A program made the translations under genes and the position numbers. A model generated the notes under the pieces. It was given only the letters and a program-made list of their open reading frames with translations. It ran no database searches and was not told where the DNA came from. From assembly GCF_023028345.1 (NCBI RefSeq), contig NZ_CP095488.1, forward strand, positions 62,001 through 126,000: a stretch of DNA of 64,000 nucleotides, read 5' to 3'. The DNA is from Halorientalis marina. GTDB taxonomy: Archaea > Halobacteriota > Halobacteria > Halobacteriales > Haloarculaceae. How positions within the stretch are numbered: the stretch's first letter is position 1; each line of letters begins with the position of its first letter. Below, piece after piece: positions 54,061 through 62,531 of this stretch.

Positions 54061-55676
54061 GTTTGAATCCGCCTCCGGAAGTAGTACCGCGCGCCGATGC
54101 CAATCGCGTAGAAGGACAATACTACCATCAACAGCACAAGCGCCGTCGCCCACTGGAAGTCGACGGGGTTGGTGACGTTGTCGCCCAGGCCGACGCCGGC
54201 CGTGATGAGGGCGTACAGCTGGAACGGGAGCGCCGTCGTCGCCTGCAGGAGCTCCGGGTTCGCGACGAACGGCGGACTGGCCGTGAACTGGAAGCCGCCG
54301 ATTATGTCGACGGTTTGTCCGCCGGGAACGAACGTCCCACCGGTCATCGTCAGCAGGATTGGGGCCGTTTCGCCGGCGATCCGACCGACACCGAGGATGA
54401 CGCCCGTGACGACGCCGGGTAGCGCCGCTGGAATGACCACGCTGCGGATGGTCTGCCACTTCGAGACGCCCAGCGCCGCGCTCGCGTCGCGGTACTCGTC
54501 CGGGACCGCGAGGATCGCCTCCCGACTCGTGATGAGCACCAGTGGGAGGAGCATGAACCCGAGCGTGAGCATCCCCGATATCAGCGACTTGTTCCCCCCG
54601 AACCGCGGGACGAGGAATGCGAATCCGAACAGGCCGAACACGATGCTCGGCGTGCTCCAGAGCCCGTTCGTCGCCACCTCGACGGTCTGGGTGAGCCGGC
54701 CGCGCTCGGCGTACTCCGTGAGGAAGATCGCCGCGCCGACGCCCAGCGGCACCGCGAACAGCACGGCCCCGACCACCAGCCAGATCGTGCCGACAATCGC
54801 CGGCAGTACCCCCTGGAAATCATTCAGGAGTGCCACCCCGTTCATGACGAACGGAATCGAGAACGGGAGCGAGACCGAGAGGCCAAAGAGCCCGACCTCC
54901 GGGCCGACTCCGGGACCGAACTCGAAGCCGGTCAACAGTCCCGGAATCCCCCGGACGGTGGTGAACGCGATCAGGACGAACAGCACGCCGATGATGGCGC
55001 CGGCGTTCACGTAGACGAGAACGTACGCCCCGATGTGGCGGCCGCGGGCGCCGAAGCCACCGTACGCTTTGGCGGCGGCCCAGCCCGAAAGGAGCGCACA
55101 GAACAGCGTCAGCACTGGGATGACGAACTCCGCGGTGAACGACGCCTGCTGCTCGAAGCCCAGGTCCCAGACCCAGGCCGGGCCGATGGTCCCGGTGACG
55201 AAGACGGCACCCGTCAGCAGGGTGAGCGCCCCCGCCGGAAGCGTCGAGCCGAGGTCCTCCCGGGGGAGCGCGGTCAGCACGAAGGTACCGCCGCCGACCG
55301 CGAGGGCGACCAGGAACGAGACGGAACTGCCCAGCCCGACCGTCTCGGAGGCGACCAGCCCGCCGATCACGAACCAGATGACCGAGAAGGCCGTCGCCGC
55401 GACGAGGCCGGCGCTCGGGCTCGGCTCGGTCTCGACGTAGCCCAGATACGAGCCGACGCCGAACGAGCTCACGGCGCCTCCGAGCGCCATCAGTGTCACC
55501 CCGAGCAGTGTGACGACCGGAACGCCCGCGACAGGTTCGCTGATCGTAATCGCCTCGAACAGCGCCGCCAGCGCCAGCGCGAACAACAGCACTGCGAGCC
55601 CGACTGCCACGGCCGCGACCGCGTTCGTCTCCGAGGTACCGCCCTTGACGAGGTCGGTTTCGGTCGCGCCCGCCAT
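54057..55676 (-). CDS. pstA: Phosphate ABC transporter permease PstA with long N-terminal extension
   Basis: A 539-residue permease; usual PstA proteins have about 280-300 residues. The classical domain occupies roughly residues 255-539 ([20 protein letters not shown], the ATPase-contact loop [26 protein letters not shown]). In front lie ~240 residues with six or seven additional hydrophobic segments ([20 protein letters not shown] and others). Extended forms are known in haloarchaea, and the role of the extra helices is unclear. Start ATG overlaps the pstC stop. Confidence 0.92.
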   Translation of the reverse strand: MAGATETDLVKGGTSETNAVAAVAVGLAVLLFALALAALFEAITISEPVAGVPVVTLLGVTLMALGGAVSSFGVGSYLGYVETEPSPSAGLVAATAFSVIWFVIGGLVASETVGLGSSVSFLVALAVGGGTFVLTALPREDLGSTLPAGALTLLTGAVFVTGTIGPAWVWDLGFEQQASFTAEFVIPVLTLFCALLSGWAAAKAYGGFGARGRHIGAYVLVYVNAGAIIGVLFVLIAFTTVRGIPGLLTGFEFGPGVGPEVGLFGLSVSLPFSIPFVMNGVALLNDFQGVLPAIVGTIWLVVGAVLFAVPLGVGAAIFLTEYAERGRLTQTVEVATNGLWSTPSIVFGLFGFAFLVPRFGGNKSLISGMLTLGFMLLPLVLITSREAILAVPDEYRDASAALGVSKWQTIRSVVIPAALPGVVTGVILGVGRIAGETAPILLTMTGGTFVPGGQTVDIIGGFQFTASPPFVANPELLQATTALPFQLYALITAGVGLGDNVTNPVDFQWATALVLLMVVLSFYAIGIGARYYFRRRIQT

Positions 55677-56806
55677 CAGATATCACCCCCGAACTTCCGG
55701 CGCATCCGCCACTCGATGTACTGCGCTCCGACCGAGATGACAAGCACCGTGATGAACAGGATGACGCCCGCGACGAACAGGGCGTCCATCTGGAGCCCGT
55801 CGGCCTCGCCGTAGTTGTTGGCGATGAGCGAAGTGAGGGTCGCCTGGCCGTAGAAGGCGTTGTACAGCGGCTCCGTCAGTTGCGGGACGCCGCGAAGCAT
55901 GACCGTCGCGGCCATCGTCTCGCCGATGGCGCGCCCCACGCCCAGCAGGACCGCCGCGGAGACGCCCGAGAACGCCGCGGGCAGCGTGATGGAGGTCATT
56001 GTCTGCCAGTCGGTCGTCCCCATCGCGAGCGACCCGCTCTTCATCGACTCGGGGACGCTCGAGAGGGCGTCTTCCGCCACCGAGACGACCGTCGGCAGCG
56101 CCATCAGTCCGACGACGATGCCGACGAACAGGTACGTCCCCTGGCCGGTGGTCCGGAACTGCCCGGCCGCCCACGGGCTCAGGATGGTGAACCCGATGAA
56201 GCCGTAGACGATGGAGGGGATGCCGGCGAGGATCTCCACGCCAGGCTTGACGATCTCGCGGACGGTCGGCGGGGCGATCTCCGAGAGGAACAGCGCCGCG
56301 GCGATCCCGAGCGGTGCCGCGACGGCCGTCGCGATGGTGGTGACCATCACGGTCCCGTGGATCATCGGTACCATCGAGTACCGGACCGGTGGGGAGACCG
56401 CGTCCCACTGTGTCTGCGTGAACAGCCGGAGCCCCGGCACGCTGATGCCGAACACCGTCACGCTCTCGTACTGGATGACGGGAATCGACTCGACGAAAAT
56501 AAAGACGGTAATCAGCAGTAGTATCAGAATCGTCGAGACCATCATCGAGAACGTCAGCACCCGGGCGGTCAGCCCCTGGTGCCGCGCCCAGCCGTACCCC
56601 GCGCTGCCGAGGAAGACGGCGAACGGAACGATCGTCAGTGGCGAGACCGCCAGGAACCCGACGACCGCCAACAGCAGTGCGACCGCCATCACGCCGACCG
56701 TGGCCAGTGCTTCCGGTTCAGTCTCGTCGATGAAATCGCGGAGTTGTCGGCGCCGCCGCGCCAGCGCACCCGCCCCGGCGCCCGCCTCGTTCGATGTGCG
56801 TGCCAT
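55676..56806 (-). CDS. pstC: Phosphate ABC transporter permease PstC
   Basis: A 376-residue permease from ATG 56806 (MARTSNEAGAGAG). After a basic soluble leader and two extra helices (~35-80) comes the PstC core: PMIHGTVMVTTIATAVAAPL, EILAGIPSIVYGFIG, the contact loop GSLAMGTTDWQT and GRAIGETMAAT. With PstA it forms the phosphate channel. It follows pstS by 66 bases and overlaps pstA. Confidence 0.94.
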   Translation of the reverse strand: MARTSNEAGAGAGALARRRRQLRDFIDETEPEALATVGVMAVALLLAVVGFLAVSPLTIVPFAVFLGSAGYGWARHQGLTARVLTFSMMVSTILILLLITVFIFVESIPVIQYESVTVFGISVPGLRLFTQTQWDAVSPPVRYSMVPMIHGTVMVTTIATAVAAPLGIAAALFLSEIAPPTVREIVKPGVEILAGIPSIVYGFIGFTILSPWAAGQFRTTGQGTYLFVGIVVGLMALPTVVSVAEDALSSVPESMKSGSLAMGTTDWQTMTSITLPAAFSGVSAAVLLGVGRAIGETMAATVMLRGVPQLTEPLYNAFYGQATLTSLIANNYGEADGLQMDALFVAGVILFITVLVISVGAQYIEWRMRRKFGGDI

Positions 56807-56872
56807 GATGTATTACGGTTATGTGAGTAGGGGGGTCCGGAATGCCCGGACCCTATCAGTGGAAGTGCTGTC

Positions 56873-57988
56873 TCAGGCCTGATCCGGCAGCTTCTCGGCC
56901 TCGGCCTCGAGGTCGCTGGTCGGGAGCGGGATGTAGTTGTTCTGCTCGACGAAGACGATCTGTCCGAACTCCGTCAGGAACATGTTCAGGAAGGCACCCT
57001 CGCGCTTGTCCGTCCCGCTGGGGGTGTCTTCAGTGATCTTCGTGTACATGTGGAGGTCCCGATTCAGCGGGTATTCGCTGTCGAAGATGGTGTTCTCGGC
57101 GTCCTTGTTCGGCTCGTACAGGGTGCCATCGAAGTCGATACCGATGGGCTGGACCGAGTCGCTGGTGAACGCGAGCGCCATGTACGCGATGGCACCGTCG
57201 TTGTTGGCGACGGCCTCGGCGACCTGCTGATTCTGGCCGAATCGGGAGTTGACGCCCGGCATTGGGGCTTCAGCATCGCCCAGCATGTTGAGCCGGAACG
57301 CCGTGTCCGTTCCCGAACCCTCGGCGCGACCGATGACGAAGATCTCCTGGTCGGGACCACCGACCTCGGACCAGTTGGTGATCTCGTCCTGGTAGATCTT
57401 CCGGATCTGCTCGCCGGTGAGCTGCTGGACGCCGCCATCGTAGATGTCGCTGCTCACGACGACCGGCTGGCCGTCGCGGCCGACGACGTGGTCGACGAAC
57501 TGCTCCTCGGCCTCGGAATCGCTGAGGCCCAGTTCGGCCGTGATCGGGCCCGACGAGTTACCGATGTCGACCAGCCCGTCGCGGACTGCTTTACAGCCCG
57601 TCCCGGAGTGGCTCAGGCTGACCGTCGTGTTGTACGGCGGGTTCGAGCGCTCGTCCGTCGCCTCGAAGCCGTACAGCCCCGCAAAGTAGTCGGCGAGTTT
57701 CTGCTCCGTGTCGATCTCGTCCCAGCCGGGAACGGTGCTCTCGTCGTTCGAGCCCCAGTACTCGCCGTCGCTCGGCGGCGCGTTGGCGTTCCAGTAGGAA
57801 CTCCCCTTGTTCGAGATGGGATACACCGTCGAGGAGCCCTCGGCGGTGAGCAGATCCGTGCTCGTCCCGCTGTCACCACTGGCCTCACTCGAGCAGCCAG
57901 CTAATCCCGCTGCCCCGATAGCGCCCGAACTGATGAGGAATTTCCGCCGTGATACGCCGGTACCGGACGTCGTGCCATCAGACATCAT
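56873..57988 (-). CDS. pstS: Phosphate-binding protein PstS (Tat lipoprotein)
   Basis: A 371-residue substrate-binding protein; two adjacent ATGs (57988 and 57985) are possible starts. SRRKFLISSGAIGAAGLAGC is a Tat signal with lipobox, so it is anchored outside. The phosphate site motifs are AEGSSTVYPIS near residue 50, SHSGTGCKAVRDGLVDIGNS, and GRAEGSGTDTAFR near 215. First gene of the pst operon, and the one expected to respond most strongly to phosphate starvation. Confidence 0.94.
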   Translation of the reverse strand: MMSDGTTSGTGVSRRKFLISSGAIGAAGLAGCSSEASGDSGTSTDLLTAEGSSTVYPISNKGSSYWNANAPPSDGEYWGSNDESTVPGWDEIDTEQKLADYFAGLYGFEATDERSNPPYNTTVSLSHSGTGCKAVRDGLVDIGNSSGPITAELGLSDSEAEEQFVDHVVGRDGQPVVVSSDIYDGGVQQLTGEQIRKIYQDEITNWSEVGGPDQEIFVIGRAEGSGTDTAFRLNMLGDAEAPMPGVNSRFGQNQQVAEAVANNDGAIAYMALAFTSDSVQPIGIDFDGTLYEPNKDAENTIFDSEYPLNRDLHMYTKITEDTPSGTDKREGAFLNMFLTEFGQIVFVEQNNYIPLPTSDLEAEAEKLPDQA

Positions 57989-58013
57989 CAGGAAACATCC
58001 GGGATTTGATTAA

Positions 58014-58030
58014 AGCGATTTATAATACTG
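58014..58030 (-). promoter_or_regulatory. Probable pst operon promoter (TATA box)
   Basis: On the minus strand TATTATAAATCGC lies 26-42 bases before the pstS start codon, the right distance for a TATA box of a nearly leaderless haloarchaeal transcript. A phosphate-specific box could not be identified with certainty. Confidence 0.5.
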
Positions 58031-58203
58031 CTATACGGCCGTACGCGCCAATTTTGAGCCGATGGGTAGGGTCTATCCGGTTCAATTCACCCACGTTCGA
58101 CCCACGAGCAATATATAGCCGACCTGGCCGCAACCGAGAGGTACTGTCCCCAACAAACGGTTCTGACGGAAGATATACGGGTCGTGCTGCGGAACCCGCG
58201 GCC

Positions 58204-59139
58204 ATGAGCCAGAACGGACTCGTCGGCCGGCGGGTCGAGGACGTGATCACGGCGGTCGTCGACAGCGGGGACGACCAGGACCCCGAGACGGTACGGGAGG
58301 CACTCGACCCGGTCACCGACGACGGGGTCGTCACACGCGAGGCGGTCGAGACAGCCGTCTCGGACACCGCCAAGGTGGTCTCCACGGCCGAGACGCGCGC
58401 CGAACTCGCCGGCATCGCCTACGAGGACGCCACCGCAGCGGCCGCCCCGGTTGACGATATCGGTATCGTGTCGGCCCGGCTCGACGAGTACGCCGACCGT
58501 CTCGACGTCGTCGAGGCGCGGGTCGCCGCCCTCACGGACGACCTGCGTGCGCCCGTCGAACTGCTGGAGGACCCTGGCGCCGTCTACGAGCTTGCGGTCG
58601 AACTCCGCGAGGTCGCGGCGACCGCCCAGGGCGTCGTTCGGATGGCCGACGACCTCTCCGTCGACCTGGAGGCGTTCGAGTCGTGGCTCGACAGCCCGGA
58701 ACGCCGGTACGACGAGTTCGCGGAGGACGTCGACCTCGTCGACGAGTCGCTAGCGGAGCTGTCCGATGCGGCTGCCGCGCTCCCTGAGGAGAGCGACGCA
58801 CCCGCGGCCGATTGGGCGGACGCGACGATGCGGACGCGCGTGCTCGAACTGTTGATCGCCGACCTCCGCGCCGAACTGGCTGACCTCCGGGCGTGGGCCG
58901 ACCGCGAGGACGCCCCGTTCCGTGCCGCCTTCGACGAACGGATGGCGGACCTCGAACATCGGGCCGGGGAGCTGACAGACACGCTGACCGAACGCGCCGA
59001 ACCGGCTTGGCACGACCGGTTCGAGAATGACCTCGCGGCGTTCGAGCGCGAACTAGACGGGCTCGAACCGCCCGTCGACTGGGAGCACACACAGGAGGCT
59101 CTCGAAGAGCAACGGGCACAGACCTTCGTGAACCGCTAA
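58204..59139 (+). CDS. Coiled-coil haloarchaeal transducer-like protein
   Basis: A 311-residue acidic, nearly all-helical protein from ATG 58204 (MSQNGLVGRRVEDVITAV); the frame upstream lies in the pst promoter region and is not used. Heptad-like stretches (DEYADRLDVVEARVAALTDD, LLIADLRAELADLRAW) run throughout, without membrane segment or known catalytic site. Proteins of this kind are often annotated as halo transducer protein, and I recall them beside pst operons. It is divergent from pstS, so a phosphate-related role is possible. Confidence 0.65.
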   Translation: MSQNGLVGRRVEDVITAVVDSGDDQDPETVREALDPVTDDGVVTREAVETAVSDTAKVVSTAETRAELAGIAYEDATAAAAPVDDIGIVSARLDEYADRLDVVEARVAALTDDLRAPVELLEDPGAVYELAVELREVAATAQGVVRMADDLSVDLEAFESWLDSPERRYDEFAEDVDLVDESLAELSDAAAALPEESDAPAADWADATMRTRVLELLIADLRAELADLRAWADREDAPFRAAFDERMADLEHRAGELTDTLTERAEPAWHDRFENDLAAFERELDGLEPPVDWEHTQEALEEQRAQTFVNR

Positions 59140-59252
59140 GCGACTCACACCGGCCGGTCGATGCCCGTGTTCCCGACCGCCCGGAGTCGGTGCCGGACCT
59201 CCGCGCGGACCGGCGCCGAATAGAGGTGGCTACGACGATATCAGGTTGATTA

Positions 59253-59997
59253 CAGTCGACGACAGCTCTTGGGAGTTATCGGTGCCGGCGCAGTCGCCGG
59301 GACGGGCTTCACCCAGTGGGCGAACGCACAGGAGACGCCCGTCGTGGAGATGGGCAACAACTAGTTCGATCCGATCGGGCTACGTGTCGAACCAGGCACG
59401 ACCGTTCGATTCGAGATCGAAGCCGGAGCGAATTCAGCAACGGCGTACCCGGATCGCATTCCGGAGGGAGCTACCGCCTTCGATAGCGGCACGATCTCGC
59501 AGGGCAGCTTCGAACACACGTTCGAGACTCCGGGCACGTACGATTACTACTGCATCCCCCACGAGTCAATTGGAATGGTCGGACGGATCGTCGTCGGGAG
59601 CCCCGGCGGACCAGCGGAAGAGAGTTCGATCCCGAGCGGTGAGGTCCCATCGAGTGAGGCGGTCGTCGAGGAGGGAGCAATCGCCTACGGTTCGGACAGT
59701 GGTGGGAGTGGAAATACTGGAGGCGGAATGATGGAACCAGGCGGTCACGGGATGATAAACGGCCGCAATGGAGGGGGGACTGGGCGGCTTCCAATCGCTG
59801 GTGGGGTGCTCGGAATGCTCGGCATTCTCGGCGGCGCGCTCTATTTGCTACGAAACCGAACGTCTCCCCGTTCGAGTCCTGACCACTCCGCCAAAGAAGT
59901 GCTCCAGAAGCGCTATGCCAGCGGCGAGATCGACGAGGAGGAATACAGACGCCGCCGTGAACGACTGGACGCATCCGACGAGGACGTCTCCGATTGA
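59253..59997 (+). pseudogene. Halocyanin-like copper protein with SHOCT tail, broken
   Basis: The frame reads SRRQLLGVIGAGAVAG (Tat-like signal, no start codon in reach), VVEMGNN, TAG at 59362-59364 where Tyr is usual, FDPIGLRVEPGTTVRFEIE, ANSATAYPD, GTYDYYCIPHESIGMVG, a Gly/Ser linker, one membrane helix (GGVLGMLGILGGALYLL) and a SHOCT end VLQKRYASGEIDEEEYRRR. Cys, His and Met copper ligands are kept in the last motif, but the first His, normally in SHSATAY, is Asn. Lost start, nonsense codon and lost ligand show decay. The distal part from 59575 could still be translated. Confidence 0.7.
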
Positions 59998-60065
59998 GTG
60001 TCACCAAGAGAGGGAAATCGATATCACGGTCACGACGTTGACCGCCGGCATCCCCCGCATCACGA

Positions 60066-60248
60066 TCACTGACTCGCCGAATCGATGGCGAACGTCCTGA
60101 CGACACTCCGGAGGCTCATTCCGAAGAAAAACCCGACGAGACCGGCCAGGATCGCCGTTTTCGTCCCACCCATCGCGAACCCGAGAGCGACGGCTGGAAG
60201 CCCGATCAGCACACCGGATCGTTCAGCGAGTGCCGGGAACAGTTGCAT
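60066..60248 (-). CDS. Small two-helix membrane protein
   Basis: A 60-residue protein from ATG 60248 (MQLFPALAERSGVLIG); the frame is open to 60437 but that part is low-complexity. GVLIGLPAVALGFAMGG and ILAGLVGFFFGMSL are two membrane helices joined by a short turn, a glycine-zipper-like hairpin. Function unknown. Confidence 0.5.
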   Translation of the reverse strand: MQLFPALAERSGVLIGLPAVALGFAMGGTKTAILAGLVGFFFGMSLRSVVRTFAIDSASQ

Positions 60249-60496
60249 ACGTTGGCGGAACGCCCAGTCGGGAATAGGTCCCCTCCCGAAGGTGTTCGTC
60301 GGTACTCGACGGCCCCCTTCGCACCCCCCATAGCCCGGGCCTGGATTACTTCCCACGAACTCCCAGGTGAGTCCAGTCCCGAGAGACCGGTAGACAGCGC
60401 TGCCAACCGAGCACACCACTCTATCGACCCACACCATATCGCGAAATCGGCCGATTCGGCAGAAGGTACTTTCCCTGCGACGAGCAATCCCTTAGC

Positions 60497-60604
60497 ATGG
60501 GCGACCCGGCCTGTTATCGCGATTTCTGTCCGGAGTGTGACGCACAGATCACTATCGTGGACGGCGAGTGCCCGGACTGTGGGGCGTTTCTTGCGGATGA
60601 GTAG
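60497..60604 (+). CDS. Miniature zinc-ribbon protein, 35 residues
   Basis: MGDPACYRDFCPECDAQITI, then ECPDCGAFLADE and TAG. Two CPxC knuckles 14 residues apart with an intervening beta hairpin make a minimal zinc ribbon. Such micro-proteins are numerous in haloarchaea. The coding call rests on the motif, since the frame is short. Confidence 0.55.
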   Translation: MGDPACYRDFCPECDAQITIVDGECPDCGAFLADE

Positions 60605-60767
60605 CCCGTCGCGACACTGAGACGCGTCAGTTCGTTCTCCTGTCGGCCGGTCGTGAGTTCGGATACGGGGGCCTGCATCGATGTAACCGGTGAGGATATC
60701 GACGACGGGCGTCGGGAACTCCGTCGTCGGTATCGATGGCTCGTGGGCGGGTAGCTGTCGGCTCGCG

Positions 60768-61169
60768 TTACTCCCTGTCGGGTGAAACAGGTGCCACGTA
60801 TTGCGATTTGATCTGTTCACCGTCGCGCCACTGGAGGTAATAGTAGTCGTTGTCGTTGATGGTCTTCGTGGTGATCGTTCCCTTTGTCGACGCGATACCA
60901 GCCTTGTCGACGGCTTCCTCGAGGGCATCTTCCCACGTCTCGTCGTCCCAGTCATCCGGAACCTCGTCAGTGTCCTGGGCCGACTGTGCTTGCAGTTCCT
61001 GATCGGCCCGAGATTCCTTCCAGCCGGCGAGTGACAGCGCGTAGTTCGAGGCGAGACGGAGTCGGTCCGGGCTCTGACTTTCCAGCGCGTCCACGAGATA
61101 CGCCGGGAGCTCCTCCGGTGGTGCCGGTGGACCCCCTCCAGTCATGCGGTCAGGTTCCTCAGGTGCCAT
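60768..61169 (-). CDS. Conserved haloarchaeal protein (DUF6788-like tail)
   Basis: A 133-residue acidic protein, MAPEEPDRMTGGGPPAP. A short helix region PAYLVDALESQSPDRLRLAS is followed by an acidic linker and a C-terminal NDNDYYYLQWRDGEQIKSQY, the YYYLQWR-G-K-KS-Y pattern also found in proteins linked to plasmids and transposons. It has no catalytic motif. The third bipartite palindrome begins 19 bases upstream of its start, in promoter position, so it may be controlled by whatever binds there. Confidence 0.6.
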   Translation of the reverse strand: MAPEEPDRMTGGGPPAPPEELPAYLVDALESQSPDRLRLASNYALSLAGWKESRADQELQAQSAQDTDEVPDDWDDETWEDALEEAVDKAGIASTKGTITTKTINDNDYYYLQWRDGEQIKSQYVAPVSPDRE

Positions 61170-61187
61170 CGGTGGTTCTCTCGTATA

Positions 61188-61227
61188 TTAACCAACAGCC
61201 GGCGCAATCAGTTAGTTTTGTTGGTTA
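61188..61227. repeat. Bipartite palindrome, copy 3
   Basis: TTAACCAAC at 61188-61196 and GTTGGTTAG from 61220, again with a 23-base gap; only the last base of the dyad differs. It occupies the promoter of the gene at 60768-61169, which makes an operator function likely for the motif in general. Confidence 0.75.
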
Positions 61228-61386
61228 GTGTGACGAACTACCGATCTCTTCGAGGGTCCCGGTTGCGATATCACCAAGCTCGCCTGACTCAATCTGTGAG
61301 CCCCGCTCGCGCACCATCTCCTCGGAGCTGTTCGAGTATCGGGCAGCAACGGTGTATCCGAACGCTCGGACAGGGACCTCGCCCAT
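61225..61386 (-). CDS. Possible 53-residue protein
   Basis: MGEVPVRAFGYTVAARYSNS, then RERGSQIESGELGDIATGT and a short end. Composition looks coding, with an acidic helix at the end, but no family is recognised. It ends inside the third palindrome. Could be the tail of a lost larger gene. The remaining 61387-61646 shows nothing clear. Confidence 0.35.
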   Translation of the reverse strand: MGEVPVRAFGYTVAARYSNSSEEMVRERGSQIESGELGDIATGTLEEIGSSSH

Positions 61387-61646
61387 CCCACGCCGACTGC
61401 CGTGTGGGGTGTGTGGTCGTGTTTCGGATGTCGATTGCGGGGGTTTGCGATTTCGCGACCCGACGCCCCGAGTCGTGAACGGAACGAGAACGACCCGTGT
61501 GGAGAGGGTCGACACAGGGCCCACGATGAAGCAGAACACTTCCGATTGCCTGCCGCTGTGTCGACAGCACGTGAGTCATTGGCTTTATTGACAGCACGAA
61601 CATACTTCGTAGCCAGGCCAGTCAGATCGCACTGGAAGTTCAAACA

Positions 61647-62390
61647 ATGCCCGACAGACCACGTATCCTCGTCCCGGTCCGTGTCCTCGAAGGGGAATCG
61701 ATACCGGAGGGTGTTCCCGAACTCCTCGCGAACGCTCACGTCGTCCTGCTGGGGTATCACGTCGTGCCGGACCAGACCGCGACCGACCAGTCACGCTACC
61801 AGTTCGAAGACAAGGCGACTCGCCGTCTCAGTGATTTCACGGCGATACTCGAACACGCTGGGGCGACGGTGGAGTCGACACTCGTGTTCACCCACGATGG
61901 GCAGACCACGATCGATCGAATGACGGCAGAGCACGACTGCCACGCGGTACTGATCCCGAACGCGACGAGACCGATCGAGAACGTGCTGGTCGCGATCCGT
62001 GGGATCGTTGGCATCGACCGATTCGTCCGTCTCGTATCGGGCCTGTTCGCGTCGATCGACGTCGACGTAACACTGTACCACGTCGCCGAAGAGGACGAAA
62101 CTGACGAGGACGTGGAGACGCTGCTCGATGGCGTCGCGAATCGCCTCATCGATGCGGGTCTCTCCTCGGACGCGATCGATATCCAGATTTCCCGTGAGGG
62201 CTCGCCACAAGGGTTGATCGTCGATACGTCCGACGACTACGACACGATCGTCATGGGGGAATCCGATCCATCGGTGACGACCTTCCTGTTCGGAATGACT
62301 GCGGACCAGGTCGCCGAGCAGTTCCTGGGCCCGGTATTCGTCATTCAGCACGAGGACCAGGACGAAGGTGAGGGAACCGCCACCGATTGA
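61647..62390 (+). CDS. Double UspA-type universal stress protein
   Basis: A 247-residue protein, MPDRPRILVPVRVLEGESI. Two Usp folds in tandem: residues ~5-110 (RILVPVRV, HAVLIPNATRP) and ~115-238 (VDVTLYHVAEED, DTIVMGESDPSV, VFVIQH). The ATP-loop G-x2-G-x9-G(S/T) is only partly kept (MGESDPSVTTFLFG), so nucleotide binding is uncertain. Stress and membrane-transport linked roles are typical. Single gene. Confidence 0.82.
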   Translation: MPDRPRILVPVRVLEGESIPEGVPELLANAHVVLLGYHVVPDQTATDQSRYQFEDKATRRLSDFTAILEHAGATVESTLVFTHDGQTTIDRMTAEHDCHAVLIPNATRPIENVLVAIRGIVGIDRFVRLVSGLFASIDVDVTLYHVAEEDETDEDVETLLDGVANRLIDAGLSSDAIDIQISREGSPQGLIVDTSDDYDTIVMGESDPSVTTFLFGMTADQVAEQFLGPVFVIQHEDQDEGEGTATD

Positions 62391-62531
62391 CCGCCTCCCT
62401 CCTCGGAGTGGGCTTTCGCCTCGCTACCGCTGTACCGAACGGTGCTGGTCGAGAAGTCGTCGTTCAGGGGGTACTCGCCGTGGCTGGGCCTTCCGGACGA
62501 GCGGGCAGATCGGACGGGTGCGCCTCCGCCC

